Shown in pieces: positions 1 to 12,920 of a DNA stretch of 64,000 bases (position 1 is its first letter; each line of letters opens with the position of its first letter). A program made the translations under genes and the position numbers. Below the pieces are notes generated by a model. The model was given only the letters and a program-made list of their open reading frames with translations. It ran no database searches and was not told the DNA's origin. This DNA is from Fragum whitleyi (Eukaryota; Mollusca; Bivalvia; Cardiida; Cardiidae): assembly GCA_948146395.1 (NCBI GenBank), contig OX411548.1, forward strand, positions 60,035,020-60,099,019, read 5' to 3'.

Positions 1-106
1 GTCTAAATCATGCGACGTTTCCTATGCTGTTCAGTATAGTTCACATATACATGTATTTTGATCCGGTATGAAAATTCAATTTGTATCTCTTTTTTATGTA
101 TTGATA

Positions 107-185
107 TTCTTCTTCTTCTTCTTCTTCTTCTTCTTCTTCTTCTTCTTCTTCTTCTTCTTCTTCTTCTTCTTCTTCTTCTTCTTCT

Positions 186-216
<31 letters not shown>
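107..216. repeat. (TTC)n microsatellite
   Basis: An almost pure run of about 36 TTC triplets with one CCT interruption near the right end. Read as protein it gives a poly-phenylalanine string, which is an artefact of the repeat and not a gene. Confidence 0.98.
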
Positions 217-1650
217 GGAGGGGGATGCTTATATTAAGTATTTAAGTTGTAATGTTGTGTGCTAGGCTATCATGTTATGGTGAACGTTTTGTTTCGGAAA
301 GAATACTTTACTCTCTGCTTTTCTGTTTTGCAGAAATTCATACCAATATTCATGTATTATGTTCCCGTACCGCCATATTCAAATAAAACTCGCGTCATTT
401 CTCACTGCTTGATATTAAATGATTTAGAAAAAATGATAAATAAAAAGAACATCTTGAATGAATTATTATTTTTACCGAAGATAACGTTTAGATCTGACGA
501 AGTCGATATTTCGGAAAGGTGAAAAGCGCGAGACCTTTCCCGCCCACCTCGTAAACCAGTCCATAAATCTTCCCAGGGTTCAATAGACAGATGACAGAGA
601 CCACGTGACTGTCACCGAAGACACCCGGAGAGTACCGAACAACTTGTGATTTCATCGCCATATAAACATATCATTAGTTATCAATACGTATCGTCTCGCA
701 CACAGCCTTTTTCCACCCTTTTTGGTATTTGAATTTTTTAACTTTGACAATCCACATTTAGTTCTATCTATCGAAAATCGTGCATTCTGATTTGTTAAAA
801 AGCAAACGTGTCATACAAAAAAAATAAGGAATAAAGGCTGGAATTATGTTACTCTATGTCACGCTGTATTTGCATTGTTTCGTGTGGGAAATTTGAATTT
901 TCTGAGGATCAAAGTTATTAGTTAATACATATAATAAATTTACGTTAAAATCGCTAATCTACTTTCTGCGTGTGACATCTCAAATCTGCTTACAAAACCT
1001 CATTATCGATCTTTGAAAGGATTTGAAATCACTTTTGCTCTTAAAACGGATATTTGAGAAAATAAATAAATAAATAATGAAATGTGAACCGCTCTTCGTG
1101 CCTTTATGTACTGATTTTATTTATGAAAGATTTCTTTACAAACAATCAATACAAAACTATTTAATCAGTATGAAAGCATCATATCCTTTATCACTGTACT
1201 GCATTTGCATAAAAAAAAGAAGTAACTTCTCTCATTGAAAAAGTCAATAATTTAGTCTTCTCAGTTCAATTATTTGTTATAAGTCAATAGTTATTTCTAT
1301 TTTCTTGTATAAATAATGTCCATACAAAGCTTCCGTATTAAATAGCTCTTCTTTCTTGGCTTTATTGGATTTTCGTGAAATAACGGTAGATTATTACATG
1401 ATAAACTCACCGCCCAACCAGTGTAGTTATCAAAAACCTTTACCCCGCTACCCAAGGGAAGTCATCATGAACGTTGCATGTGCAAAATTAAGCGCCTTAA
1501 GAAAATTTGTCCTTTCATTTTTAAGTTTTTTTTTATATTTTTAAATTAAACAAACAGTATAATAAATTATTTTTCGAATAATCGATTGATTTTTCATTTC
1601 GTGAACAGCAAAATCTTTATCTAAACTCATGACTCCAGCCACTGAATAAA
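217..1650. other. No gene or assignable repeat
   Basis: AT-rich sequence with short A and T runs. Reading frames are short and of low complexity. Around 770-800 a short stretch (CGTGCATTCTGATT) resembles the head of the MITE family found at 8.1, 8.8 and 10.1 kb, so this may hold a decayed fragment of it. I see nothing else. Confidence 0.5.
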
Positions 1651-1651
1651 A

Positions 1652-2057
1652 TACAGTTTACAAAATCGTGATATTAACAAGATGAATTATTTTGATATGA
1701 TATTGAATGAGTATGGGGGCGAGTTTTTGAGTGAAAATAATGGGATGTAATCTTATTTCGCTATTTTTGTTCCGGATAAACAAAATCAGCAATATTTATT
1801 ATCTCCCTTTAACAAAATATGCATACAAGTATTATAAATCGCTTCGAATTTCTCCATTTTTTATCATTATAGTGAAATGGTGATTTTAAAGCTATAATTA
1901 CTTTGTACGTGGCTGTTGATTATACCAGTTATAGTGATTTTTTGAGCGTTTTTGAATGATTTATGTGAGTGTTTGGAGTGAATGAATGTAGGGCTGAGTG
2001 AGTGATTTAGAATGGTTTTGATGGAAATGACAGTCAATTTCACGATGTTTAAATCGA
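1652..2057 (-). mobile_element. TA-flanked MITE (Tc1/mariner-like), copy A
   Basis: This is a diverged, inverted copy of the family seen intact at 28.08 and 38.64 kb. Its left end starts TACAGTTTAC followed by ATCGTGATATTAACA, and its right end carries GTCAATTTCACGATGTTTAA. These match the inverted termini of the better copies. The internal hairpin (GTTC...GAAC flanked by AATATT and TCTCCCTTTAA) and the GAGTG/GAATG-rich stretch at 1,960-2,010 are also shared. There is no coding capacity. The right terminus has lost the last bases of the TIR, consistent with an old insertion. Confidence 0.75.
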
Positions 2058-2059
2058 CT

Positions 2060-3010
2060 TTGCACTGAAACACGATACTCCTCTATGTATCTAATCTATC
2101 GAATGAAATTCATTTGTCAAGGGACGTATCTAAAAAATCTGGAAAAAAGAAAAATAGCTTACAACTCATTTAAATTGAAATAATAGGTTTTAATATCCAT
2201 AAAAGGATCGTTGGTACAGACAATCAAGACACTCTAGAGTAATTCAAACCAACATAAAATCAGGAACTCCCTATTCGCATCATCTCGCCTAATTCTATTA
2301 GACTAAACTAAATCTCCTACTATTGGGCCATGTTGGTAAATTTGACAAAGGGAATTAAATATTAACCCAACTGATTTATGTGAACTGCTTCTAATTTTTA
2401 GAGTAATTGATTCTGAGTGAGAAAACTTGTTACCGGCGCGCTTCTTGTCTCTAAAGGCGTTTTATCATCGTGAAATAAGTATGTTAGGAACCATCTATTT
2501 ACCGGAAAGGACGGGTATAAACTTAATATAATGCCAAATATTCACACGGATGTCGTCTCCCACAGGAATCGTGTTTTGTCTTACAAAATAAATTTAGGAG
2601 AGCTTATTTGTCTCTTGAATTGACGTCGTACGTATTGGCTTTTTTGTTTGTAAGAACCTCTTACAAATGCGAAGTATGTGGTTACTGGGCTTAAGAAGAT
2701 TCAATGACTCCCGTTTTTTTTTCTATAATTGTCTCAGATAGAATTCGGATTCAACATTAAGAATATCGCAAAGTTGAACAGTTGGAATTTTATACTGCCT
2801 AAATTAGACAATACGGTGATAGTGTTAGAGCCCGTTATATACTATAATGTAGGTTTTTGTTGTCGATTTTTAAAGCTCTCTCTCTCTCTTGGTGTAACTC
2901 CTGCGAAGTTCAAATTTTGATAATAGAAATAATATCACAAATGACCAAGTTAGTAACCAAATTTTGCGATTGAACTTGATATAGGTTAAGTAGATTATGA
3001 GCAGCTAAAT
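2060..3010. other. No gene or assignable repeat
   Basis: AT-rich unique-looking sequence with only short reading frames. There is a small CT run near 2,878-2,892. Nothing else is recognisable. Confidence 0.45.
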
Positions 3011-3014
3011 GTTG

Positions 3015-4045
3015 TTTTTATGCCCGCGTGGATAGATCGGGGCATATTGTTTTTTCCTGTCTGTCTGTCTGATTTTCTGTTTCTATGTTTGTCCGTTTGT
3101 ACAAAAAAAAACTCTATTATTATTAAATGGTAGTGATAGAGCCTATATAATTCACAAAATGATTACTTGGGACAAGTCTTGTCTGTTGGTGCCAACTTCA
3201 AAGTCACCAGTCAAGGTCACTGTCATTTTTCAATGTTAAGTCTGTTAAGTCTGTTAAAAATTAAAACTTTAACATAAGCCATAACTTAAGAATGGTCAGT
3301 GATAAAAGGTTAATGTACATTGCTTGAGACAAGATTTTTACATGAATAATAAAATCAAGGTTATTTTTCTAGGTCAATGTCATTTTTTGAAGGTCAGTGA
3401 TTTTCAACATAAAAGTTTGTCATTGGCCATAAGGTTCGCTTGGTAAGTGATAGAGCCTTCATATTTCACTTGTAAATTGCTAGGGACAAGACATTTCTGT
3501 TGTGACCATCTTCAAGGTCATCAGTCAATGTCATTTTAAAAAGTTATTTGTTAAATAAAAACTTAAGTTTTTGTCATTACATTGGGTTGGTGAGTCAAAT
3601 AGCTTTCATACTTCACATGTTCATTGCTTGTGACAAGACATTTCCATACATTACAAAGTCGAGGTTATCGGTCAATGTTAATTTTTGAAGGTCACTGATT
3701 TACAACAGAAAAACTTTTTAACATAGTTTATAACTTTTGCTTGGTAAATTATAGACACTTCATATTTCATACGATCTTTCCTTGAAACAAGACCTTTCTG
3801 TTGTTACAAAATCCAATGTCATCAGTCAAGCCCAAGGAAATTTTCCAATAGCAAGTTTTTTGTAAAATTAGAACTTACATAAGTCATATTTACTTTAGAT
3901 TGGTAAGTCATTGAGCATTCGTATTTCACGTGTGCATTGTTTGTGACAAGACTTTACGTGCGTAACAAAGTCAAGATTACTGGGCAATGCCATTTAATGA
4001 AAGCCACTCATTTATAACATAAGAACTTTTCAATTGGCTATAACG
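3015..4045 (+). repeat. Degenerate ~145-bp tandem array (element relic)
   Basis: The stretch opens with TGCCCGCGTGGATAGATCGG and a CTGT-rich tract, a typical start for tandem-repeat elements in bivalves. It then repeats a loosely conserved unit of about 145 bp. Diagnostic phrases recur in order: a 'GGTAAGTGATAGAGC' block, a 'TTCACTTGTAAATTGCT' block, 'GACAAGAC', and 'CAAGGTCA...CAGTCAATGTCATTTTT'. About six or seven units can be followed and each has diverged strongly, so the array is old. There is no coding potential. Confidence 0.75.
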
Positions 4046-5150
4046 TTTTATTGTTTCAAACATTCACTGTTGGAAATTGGCATAAACAGCAGTTCAAGAC
4101 ATTCAAAAGACTTACATTTAGGATCCCCATATTCCCGTATCAAACCACAGTTCTGAAAAAAAATGGCAGTTGTGGGGGCATGGTACTTTTTGTTTTATTT
4201 TTCATTTATTTGTTCAAAGTGCCATATTTTAGATTTTGGCCAAAACATTCTTTTTAACCATATGATAAAACTTATAAAGGAATAAAGATATTTGAAATCA
4301 AGGAAATGTATCATTTCGTAAAATTTCACGAACATCTATAGCACGCACAATATGGTAACGTTCACTCAACGAAAGCAAGTAGATGACATGCAGTGTTCGT
4401 TCTATCTCAAATTTGACTGATTGTGGTAGGAATTTTGACCAGGTCAATGTTGATTGACAATTATCAAGTGTTGTCAAGACTTTGGCATTACAAGACCATA
4501 TTCTAGAAGTAATTACGAGTGCATGTAACATGCGTGTGCGGCGCAATTTGCATCTCTGTGTGAAAGTTGTGGTCGAATTAGGTTGGTGACGAGTCCGTCG
4601 ACCAAAAATAAACATAGACAAGCTCTTCAATAGAGAGGCAGTGATTGTCATGGCATTTGACTGTTGCCCTTCGTCTGGCTATTTTCAGCTAATGGACGTC
4701 GACGCAAGTACTTCAAATTGTCATGTTATTGATATTGATAAAGTGGACGCATTCTGTGTTTTATGATATTGAGAACAACATTGTCGAGAAGTATTAATTT
4801 CTTTCAATGTCCTTTCCTGTGCGTATATGATGGTTCAAATCTTTAATATACAATTGTTCTGATACGGGACTTAATAGTCCCCGCCTGTTTAAAATTTCGT
4901 GTTCAATCTTGTATCCATGTTCCCAAAAGGCAGTCTGAAAGTTAATGGGTGAAAATTAATAAGTGTATTGAAGTCATTTTGAACTAAATCAAAGATTGGT
5001 AATAATAGATCATCGCTCTTTATGATGAAATCGAATAAAATGGGTGGTCTTCCAAGGGCGTTACTACCATTACGCACATTGCGCAAATGCGTTATGGATA
5101 TAAACCTTTTTCGAGAAATATCGTTCATGAATGATCAAAAAATCGAAAAA
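4046..5150. other. Unassigned, less AT-rich stretch
   Basis: Base composition is more balanced than in the flanks. The minus strand has open frames of 117 codons (4,298-4,651) and 79 codons (4,889-5,128). The 117-residue frame has mixed, protein-like composition, but I recognise no domain and see no convincing splice sites or neighbouring exons. It could be a decayed transposon fragment or chance. I do not call a gene. Confidence 0.3.
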
Positions 5151-5154
5151 CACT

Positions 5155-5335
5155 TTATTTTAGTTGTAGATACGATGTTTTGATTATTCATCATCGCTTA
5201 AATCATAAAAAGGGGAGCAGGCGGAGGGCATTCATCTTTTGTCTGAGTCCACACATCTCATTTATCCTATATATTCTTTAGTTGTCGCTTTCTGAGTGCG
5301 TATAAATTTCAACATCCTATAACTATGATCTTTGA
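5155..5335 (+). repeat. Dispersed repeat, copy 1 (pair with 46.2 kb)
   Basis: About 160 bp matches 46,172-46,345 in the same orientation. Shared landmarks in order are TACGATGTTTT, AAATCATA..AAAGGGGAGC, GGAGG.CATTCATCT, a 'GTCCACA' block, TATCCTATA, GTCGCT, and 'GCG.ATAAATTTCAA.ATCCTA'. There is no coding potential. The family is not recognised. Confidence 0.7.
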
Positions 5336-5464
5336 TCCATCTTTGATAAGGCATATAAAGGTTCTATTAATAGTTTTGTGTGTCCTCAGAAGCATTTAAT
5401 TGACGTCAGGCAATGAAATCATGAAATCTTGAAAGCATTTTTATTGTACCCAGGTAGTTGTCGG

Positions 5465-5580
5465 GCATTTTAAGCGATTTTGTGGTGTTTTTGAACGATT
5501 TGAGTGAGTGGTACAAAGGCAATGAAGTAGCGAGTGCTTTAGATATATATAGTATTTAGAACGGTTTGAGCGGCAGTTGC
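5465..5580 (-). mobile_element. Fragment of the TA-flanked MITE family
   Basis: The string GTGTTTTTGAACGATTTGAGTGAG, followed by AATGAAGTAGCGAGTGCTTTAGA and AGAACGGTTTGAG, parallels the GAGTG/GAATG section of copy A at 1.9-2.0 kb. Neither TIR is visible, so this is an internal fragment. Confidence 0.5.
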
Positions 5581-5589
5581 ATGCTTTTT

Positions 5590-8095
5590 TTACTTTACGA
5601 CAGCATTGTAGATGTAAAATGTACTTATAAGTTTTAGTGAGGGATCAAATGTCAATTTCGTCTATACCTTTATGGACAGAATTGGCCTTTGATTGTTCAA
5701 TTCAACTTTTGCATCTAAATGCCTTACTTGAATTACACCTTAGAACCTGTGTTGCAATACCAATATTTTACTGTGTCAACATTTTAAGATAATAGAAACT
5801 GAAAAGTTTTCATCGCCAATTACTGGCTATAACGAACAGCCACGCGAATATGACCATTCCAATTAAATTTGAAATTTATCATCTCGGAAGAAAAAGTCAC
5901 TCATTATTAAAACCCCGTCACAGAGGTGATCCTAATTTTCGCGGCTATGTTGTTTCACCGCGAGCGAACCCCTCTCCCTCTCCCGCTTGTCAGACACGTG
6001 CATTCTGTTTCATGGTTTTCTCCACACGCCATCTCGTGCGTGCGTCCCCTAGTTGGTCAATTGGTTTAGATGCAAAATGACAGAGCCATTCTGCGTATTA
6101 TTTACAGTTATTAAATCTTTAAGATGAGACCGCAGAATTTTATGATTGTCATCCTTTTCATTTGTAATTTTCTTAGAGAAAGCACTTTCTTTTGTCCCCG
6201 CATTAACTTATTTTTGAAAAATGGATTTTTTTTTAGAATGTTATCCTTAAAAACAAAAAGAAAATCATTCACACACAGTTAGCGTCCATCAGTTTTAGCA
6301 AAAAAGTTATTTTTTTATTATTTTAAATAAAAGGCAATTCTAGATACTAATAGCACAACAATACTGCCATTATTACTATAAAAAACTGTTGCAGTATCTA
6401 ACTTACATACAGGATTAGCAATTTTGAATGTTACTTTTTCCTAAGTTCGTTATTCAATTCTTACCAAAGGAAACTTTAGAATTCTTTAAGGTTCACAGGA
6501 GAGAACGAGCAGTCGTCACAGGGATGTTATTTGGACCAGCCATTGTAGTAGAGGTATACATGTACTTATAATATATAATGTTGGATCGGGGCTAGTTGAT
6601 ATACAACGCTACGGGGCTAGTTGATACACTTTGTTAGGTAGGCTTCATCTCGCCAATATTCTTTTTAATTATGTCAAAATGAAATAAATTTCAGTCATAT
6701 ATTATTGCATTTGTCATCAAAACTTAGAAACTACATCGGAATATTAAGCTGAAGAAATGAGATTTTGGTCATCCATAGACCGAATGCATATAACCAATTC
6801 GATGATTTTTCAGACTAACTTAACCTTATTCATCAATATGTTTTACTTTTGCTGCCATACCAAGCGATCATTTACCTACATGATTGTGCCAATTTGTCTA
6901 TAAAGTTCTGGGATTGAGATTTTGTGAATGAATAGCTCTAATATGATAACGATGTAATTACGATGAAAGTAAGACATTGTTAGAAAAAGAAAATAAACAA
7001 AAAAAAAAAAACAAAAAAAAAAACCAACAGGGTAATAATTTAACTAAAAGGATGTTTACACAGGCAGAAATTATCATCGTGCATTAGAATCGTACCCTAT
7101 AGTTTGCCACAGAATGTCAGTTAACTCGATGCCAGAGTTAAATTAACAAATGTATTAAGAAGGTACTGCGCCGAAAATGCATATGCATTTAAACTACAAG
7201 TTCTGCCTTTCTTTATATATGATTATCGGTTTTATAAGCTTTTCTATTGAAGTGTATCAGCTATCCCCGCATGGTATATCACGGGGCTAGTTGATACACT
7301 GATGATACTTGCAAAAATTTGGCTATTTTTGTTAATATCTATTTCTATGGTCTAAATTTGCTTTGCATAAGAAGGGGATAAATTTCTACCTCTAAATGGA
7401 GAACATGAAATTCAAAATTCTATAAGGGACAATAAACAAGCTAGCAATTTCTTCCTCTTTCACAATGTTTATAAAGATAATGAAAATCCGAGAAGACTAT
7501 ATGAAACAGTTAATGTATATATTTTTACATCTGCAAGATTTAGAAAAAAAGTTGAATTACAGGCCTTACGGGCCGAATGGCAACTACTACAAGTAATCCC
7601 TTAAATTCTCAGGCCTCGGGCACAGGGTCTGGTGGTGGTGTCGAACCCTGATTTATTCAAGATATAAGGAATATGTTAGGGGCGATAATTAAAGTTATAA
7701 TTAAAGTAAAGCATCCGTTATACGAACAATAATGTTGTATCAATATATCGATTGGTCCTCAATATCACTTTAACCCTTTCCTATTTTACAAAATTTTAGA
7801 CCTGTCCAAATTCTAAGGTTTTGCAGACAAAAATTTAAAGTGGATTTAATTTGAAAAATAAGCATTCAGTAGGGTAGAAAATAGTGTGGAAAAAGAAGAA
7901 ATTGCTTGTCAGAAGCAATTTCTTCTTTTTTCACAATGTTTTCTCAATCATAAAATCACAGGCACGTACAAAGCAGGGATTAAACAGGAAAGGGTTAAAC
8001 GATCGGTTGTATTGACAACCGTATTCCGTATTGACAATATCATTGACCATGCAGTGCGATATAAGAGGTTTTTCAATTAATAATTTAATATTACT
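5590..8095. other. No gene; contains a shared short palindrome
   Basis: AT-rich sequence without a supportable gene. The motif CGGGGCTAGTTGATACACT occurs at about 6,612-6,630 and again at 7,282-7,300 inside a palindrome. A degenerate first copy lies at about 6,587-6,600. The 16-base string GAAGCAATTTCTTCTT occurs near 7,910, and a similar 'GCAATTTCTTCCTC' lies near 7,445. No coding or RNA feature is seen. Confidence 0.5.
7251..7300. repeat. Short perfect-armed palindrome
   Basis: AGTGTATCAGCTATCCCCG and CGGGGCTAGTTGATACACT are near-exact reverse complements separated by about 12 bases (CATGGTATATCA). The right arm is repeated directly at 6,612-6,630. The pair could be the remains of a foldback element whose ends lie at 6.6 and 7.3 kb. 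Confidence 0.75.
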
Positions 8096-8097
8096 GG

Positions 8098-8415
8098 TTT
8101 CCATAAAATTTTCGTGCATTCTGATTGGTTGAAAATTTGGTTTTTATCCCAAATTAAAACAAATTTTGAGTACTCAGCCATTTTTTAAGCTTGCATGCAA
8201 CGTAGTCCCACAAAAAATCCGTCTGATTAAGCAGATTTCTTTTTTTTTTCATTTATGCTTTACCATATTAATTTATAAGATATTGAGAGACATTTTCTTT
8301 TAATTTCATGTAGGTTAGGAGAAAAACTTATCATACTCATGTATGAACATACAGTGTGATTAGTTTTTTAGTTTCATACCTCAGTAAAATTGAAAAAAAT
8401 ACTCTCTTCATCTCT
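8098..8415 (+). mobile_element. Hairpin-tailed MITE, copy 1
   Basis: The head reads TTCGTGCATTCTGATTGG, then a 'GAGTACTCAGCCATTTTT' and 'GTAGTCCCAC' block. The tail contains CATGTATGAACATACAGTGTGATTAG and TAGTTTCATACCT. The same head-to-tail order occurs at 8.78 and 29.6 kb, and inverted at 10.1 kb. There is no coding potential. Confidence 0.75.
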
Positions 8416-8779
8416 TTAGTGAAGCGATATCATTGATGGTGATATTGTGCGCATGCGCACATGCTGCTGCTTTAAAGAGTTTTTTATGTAACTCATCAAA
8501 CGACGAAAAAGCCCATCTTTGAAAATATCGATTATTTTCAGACTGTCCATACTTTTGCCAATGTCTAAAATGAGGTTTACTCGATAGTCTGGTTGCGTTG
8601 ATATTTTTTGAGTATTTGAAAATATTTATGTGGGCATACGTATGCTATTTCAATGCCCATTCGAAAATGCAACATTGACCCTAAACGATAGACTGACTAC
8701 CAGGGCTCCATCAACAAAATATTATAGAATAAAGTTACCAAGTAAACTAGGTCTTCAAATATAAATAATTTGATTTTGA

Positions 8780-9035
8780 TCGAGTCAATGAAAATTCGAG
8801 CATTTTGATTGGATGAAATTTGGTTGTATTCCTCATTAAAAGTAATTTTGGGTACTAAACTAATTTTCAAGCTCCTACAAAAAGTAGTCCAGTAAGAACT
8901 TTGTTTCTTTATTTAAACTTAAAACCTATTCACGCTCATGTATGAATCCGCTTCGCGCATTCATACAGTGTGATTAGGTTTTTATAGTTACATACAACCA
9001 TAAAATAAAAAAAAAATACTCCCTTCAACTCTTTA
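8780..9035 (+). mobile_element. Hairpin-tailed MITE, copy 2
   Basis: The head (TTCGAGCATTTTGATTGG), middle (GGGTACTAA, GTAGTCCAG) and tail match copy 1. This copy keeps the full tail hairpin at about 8,937-8,970: TGTATGAAT, a GC tip CCGCTTCGCG, then ATTCATACA. Copy 1 lies only about 360 bp away in the same orientation. Confidence 0.8.
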
Positions 9036-10084
9036 TTAGAACTAATCATTCAATATATATGATTTTCTTTTTCTAATTCCTTATTTTATTTTCTTATTTA
9101 TGTGTTATAATTTAAGTTATATATTTTCTAAATCATAAATAAATACATGAAATATTTTTTTCTCTTCTTGCACACAATGTGTTGTGTGGAAGGAAGAATA
9201 ATGTATTCATGAAGCAATTGCAAAATCCATTTAGTTGCCTTTTTATTTCTTCCCTTTTTCAAAGAACAGAATAGAATATATTTTGATAACAAAATTATTT
9301 ATTGAACAATTATGTTCTTCTTTTTCGATATAACAATTGCATATCAACACAGATAAATTTACAAGACGTAATTTAGTGAGGATGACGAAAACCAATACTT
9401 TTATTATAATAATATCTTAAAAATATCTTAAGGAAACAAAGGATAGCAAACAATAACAACATAAAAAACAACCATCCGTTCATTAGCTAGACATACGTCG
9501 TATTCCTCAAAGTAAATGATACAAAAGTGAAAGATAATTGAAATTGCAATTTCATTTATCAGTTACATATGGGACTAAATGGAGTTTAACAATATGTTAA
9601 TCATCGCGCGAAGGTAATTCGTTTCTAAACAAATCGTTTGACAATTTGTATATTTATATCAATAATGAGCTATGTATGATTAAGATGATATAAAGTTCTG
9701 TTCTATTCTAAAAATGATAATAATAAAAATGTGCTGTAGCCAAATTATAGACGGTCCTGCTTTTTCATGACCTGAAAAACGCAATTTCTTCATTTTGTAA
9801 AATATTTCCATCCAAAAAATAAAGAGCATTTAAATTTTCGTCCCATTAAAAATGTCGACTGCAACTCCTTTTAAGATTGCAGATTATAGAATGTTATTTT
9901 CAAGAATAGTAAAAAGGGAATTGCCATTCCACAAAAAAATAAGGTAAGGAACTTAAAAGACCCTTGTCATTCTGAATTTAAAAAAATAATGCTTAATTGC
10001 CTTAAAATCATGGTGCTCAAAATAATGCATGCACCAATTTGTTGGTATATTTAAGAATTAAAGAGACTTGTTTTTTTTAAAAAA
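9036..10084. other. No gene or assignable repeat
   Basis: Very AT-rich sequence with many A and T runs. No usable reading frame, RNA gene or duplicated segment is apparent. Confidence 0.5.
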
Positions 10085-10385
10085 AAAAATTATGGAGGTG
10101 TGAAACTAAAAACCTAATCAAACTGTATGAAACCGCGAAGCGGATTCATACATCAGTGCGAAAAGGTATTTAGTTTCATACCTCCATGAAATTATAAAAA
10201 AAACTCTTTTCTCATCTTATAATTTAATATCATGAAGCTAAAATGGAAGAATTTCTCCAAAGTTCTTGCGGGACTACTTTGTGCGTTAGCTTGAAAATAG
10301 CTCCTTACTCAAAATTGTTTAAATTGAGGAATAAATCCCTTTTACAGCCAATCAGAATGCACGAAAATTGATGGAAACAAGTAAT
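10085..10385 (-). mobile_element. Hairpin-tailed MITE, copy 3 (inverted)
   Basis: This is the reverse complement of copies 1 and 2. The tail hairpin comes first (TATGGAGGTGTGAAACT ... TAGTTTCATACCTCCAT, with an inner CTGTATGAA/CCGCGAAGCGG/TTCATACATCAG). GGGACTACTTTGTGC, GAGGAATAAAT and CCAATCAGAATGCACGAAAA follow. The tail is a nested foldback about 105 bp long. Confidence 0.8.
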
Positions 10386-10599
10386 ATAAGATAAAATATT
10401 CTTGAATTCTAAAAATTTTCTTGTTTTTGAAGGAGAGTCGGGTGGTATTGACTAAAATCAGACTCAAAATATGTGCAGCCTGATCCTTGTCTTTAGATCC
10501 TGCCAAAGCATTCGTGACAAGTATAAGCCGAGGTGGCAATCTGTCACAAGACACGGCCGTAACACTGCTGGATGTCTATGTATAAAAAACAACAAATAG

Positions 10600-11235
10600 G
10601 GAATTACTAAAAATAGATAGCTAGGTAGAGTTGCGGTTCTTGTGCAGTGTACTACGTATTTATGAGAGGAACATAACTGCCAAGTTTCAAGTCAATCGGA
10701 TAAAAGGTAACATAGCCATGCTCCGGACAAAAAAGTTGATCGCAACATACTTCTTGTCTTTCGACGTGCGTATGACAATCATTGCAAAAAGTGATACAAC
10801 ATAAATAACTCAGATTTTTTTTAAGATATCACGAATGAAATGGTCTTACAGGATTAAAAAATCTATAGAAAGCGAAAAGAAAATTTCGATCACGCACTTT
10901 GATTTTAAAGCTAATTTTCAATTAACATTTACAAGCATTTGTCTTTTCCAATGAAAACAGACTGTCGCAAAGCGGACAAATACCTCCTAAAAGTGCCTGT
11001 CAATAATGAAAGTCAATTTTCCACCAAAGGGCCATAACTCTGTCAAAAGTCAATGGATCGTAACCAAAATATGCACATCTCTGCTTGATATTGATTACAC
11101 ATGTAAAGTTTGAATGAAATCCGCTGAGAAATTGAGTGGGCAAAAACAACTGAAGACCGACCGACTGACGGACCTTGCATCCGACAAGCTGACTCCTATA
11201 TACCCAAAATCAGAGTTTTGGGGTTATAATTAATG
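10600..11235 (+). repeat. Decayed dispersed element with GACCGACCGACTGACGG tract
   Basis: The segment carries AAGTTTCAAGTCAATCGGATAAAAGGTAACATAGCC, then AAAGGGCCATAACTCTGTCAAAAGT and a run of GACCGACCGACTGACGGACC at about 11,155-11,176. It ends ATACCCAAAATCAGAGTTTTGGGGTTATAATT. The phrase order (sensitivity-type repeat body, then a GAC/GAC-rich bridge, then a short inverted tail) parallels the tandem elements at 32 and 52 kb. The similarity is structural and by eye, and no ORF survives. Confidence 0.5.
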
Positions 11236-11239
11236 TCCG

Positions 11240-12599
11240 GTAGAGTTAAATATCTCCTTACTATAAATATTATTACATATATTGGAAGTCTTCGTTTGCA
11301 ACGGTTTTAATCCGTATCAGTCAGCCACCACAACATTTATTTATGAGCTTACAATAACAATTTGTGATCAAAAGACAATAATTCAGTGACACATTACCTT
11401 TAAATTGCACAATCACTAAAATCTTTGGTAATCCTCCAGTTTTTACTTGTCCAGGATCTCCTTGTACCAGCACATAGGATCAGCTGTAGCCAAATTATGA
11501 TGGTGTCCTCCGATAGTCTGCGACACTTTTATACGGGTCTCAATTGGCTGGCTCATTTAGATAATTAGCCAATCATTGAAGCGGTAAAGGCAGGACGGGG
11601 ATTCATCGATTTTCTGCTGTCGTTTTGGAGACTATTATAGGCGTTCCGTTGACAGAGAGACAGAATTAAAATTGTCTTCGAAAATTTCTTTCAAGAAAAT
11701 ACTGGCCTGATTTCGTTTTTCACCAATATTGCATAACGTTTTATGAAAACCCGATTATTTTGACTAAATTACGTAGATTTACTCAGTCACAAATAATGAT
11801 CAATATTTAGCTATATAAAATTTCCCACAATGATTTAAAAAAAAAAAAATAAATAAATAAGATCACCCTTTGTGCCTCTAAATTGTAAAATATCAAAAAA
11901 AATATGCTATCATTTAAGGAATGGATTTTCCCTATGTTGATCTATGAACTGAATGCGAAATGGGTAAAAAAACCAAACATTTATCGAGCTTGCGTTGAAA
12001 GCTAATAACAACTAGAATTTTTCAGTACCTACTTGTAAATGAAGATAATATGTTTTACATATTCGATATTTTCTATAATTAAACAATGCACATAGATCTT
12101 AATAACATAATAAAAATTGAAACTTTTTGAACTTCTTCAATGACAATCACCCTATTGTTCATTTATCTAAGTTTTAGTTTTAGTCTGCACCGGGGCCTCT
12201 GATTGGCTAGAAATAAGCTTAGCCCCACGAACATAACTTCTTAAAATGTCTATAACTGGCAAAATTCCTACTTTTTATGCTGGATATTATCAAAATATCA
12301 ATAATTCAATATAGATTTGAAATTATTGAGGACTGAAACTAAAACTTAACAAAATTTAGAAAACAAAAACAAAAGAAAAAAAAACACACACATTTAAATC
12401 TCCGTAATGTCACTTATATTATAGACTGTAAGAAGAATTTTGAATTTTGTTGTTACCAGACGATACAAAATAAAGGCAAAAATGATTAAAAAAACTTTTG
12501 AAAAATCGGATAGGGATAATGACGAAAAAAATTGTTTTCAAAAATCAATTACCTTATAATCAGTGACCTACATTAAAATAAAACAAACCACTATTTTCC
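11240..12599. other. No gene or assignable repeat
   Basis: Mostly AT-rich. The part from about 11,440 to 11,660 is more balanced and unique-looking. No supportable ORF, RNA or duplicated element is present. Confidence 0.45.
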
Positions 12600-12735
12600 C
12601 ATTATTACCGAAGTTCAGATAAGAGGGGGTGTTGCCAGTTCAAAATCTTTATTGCAATTAAACCCTTACTTGTGGATACTCAATGGAATTGTCTCGTCGG
12701 AACGATTCATATGAGTTCCCACAATATAGGATTTG
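12600..12735 (-). mobile_element. Palindrome-core repeat (GGGTACTCA family), copy 1
   Basis: Contains CAGATAAGAGGGGGTGTTGCCAG and then a palindrome running from AAACCC..TTGTGGATACTCAATGGAATTGTCTCG to CGATTCATATGAGTTCCCACAATATAGG. The same two blocks occur inverted at 21,075-21,205. The hairpin alone ends the 104-bp tandem at 37.7 kb. No coding potential. Confidence 0.75.
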
Positions 12736-12920
12736 CACAAATATTTTTTTTTAAATTATATGATTTGAAATCCAAGATACCAATTCTATCTTTAGCCATG
12801 TATTATTATCCTTTATAATTATTATTTTCGTTTCTTATAGACCTTACCGCCCTAGATTGTTTCTTTGATTTCGGATAGAATAAAACGTTGAAAAAGTCAT
12901 ATTTTGTTCGAAAAAAGCCA

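Noticed and set aside
68..265. Small protein with a poly-phenylalanine run
   Set aside because: Pure translation of the (TTC)n microsatellite.
4298..4651. 117-residue minus-strand protein
   Set aside because: Composition is plausible, but no domain, start context, splice signal or neighbouring exon supports it.
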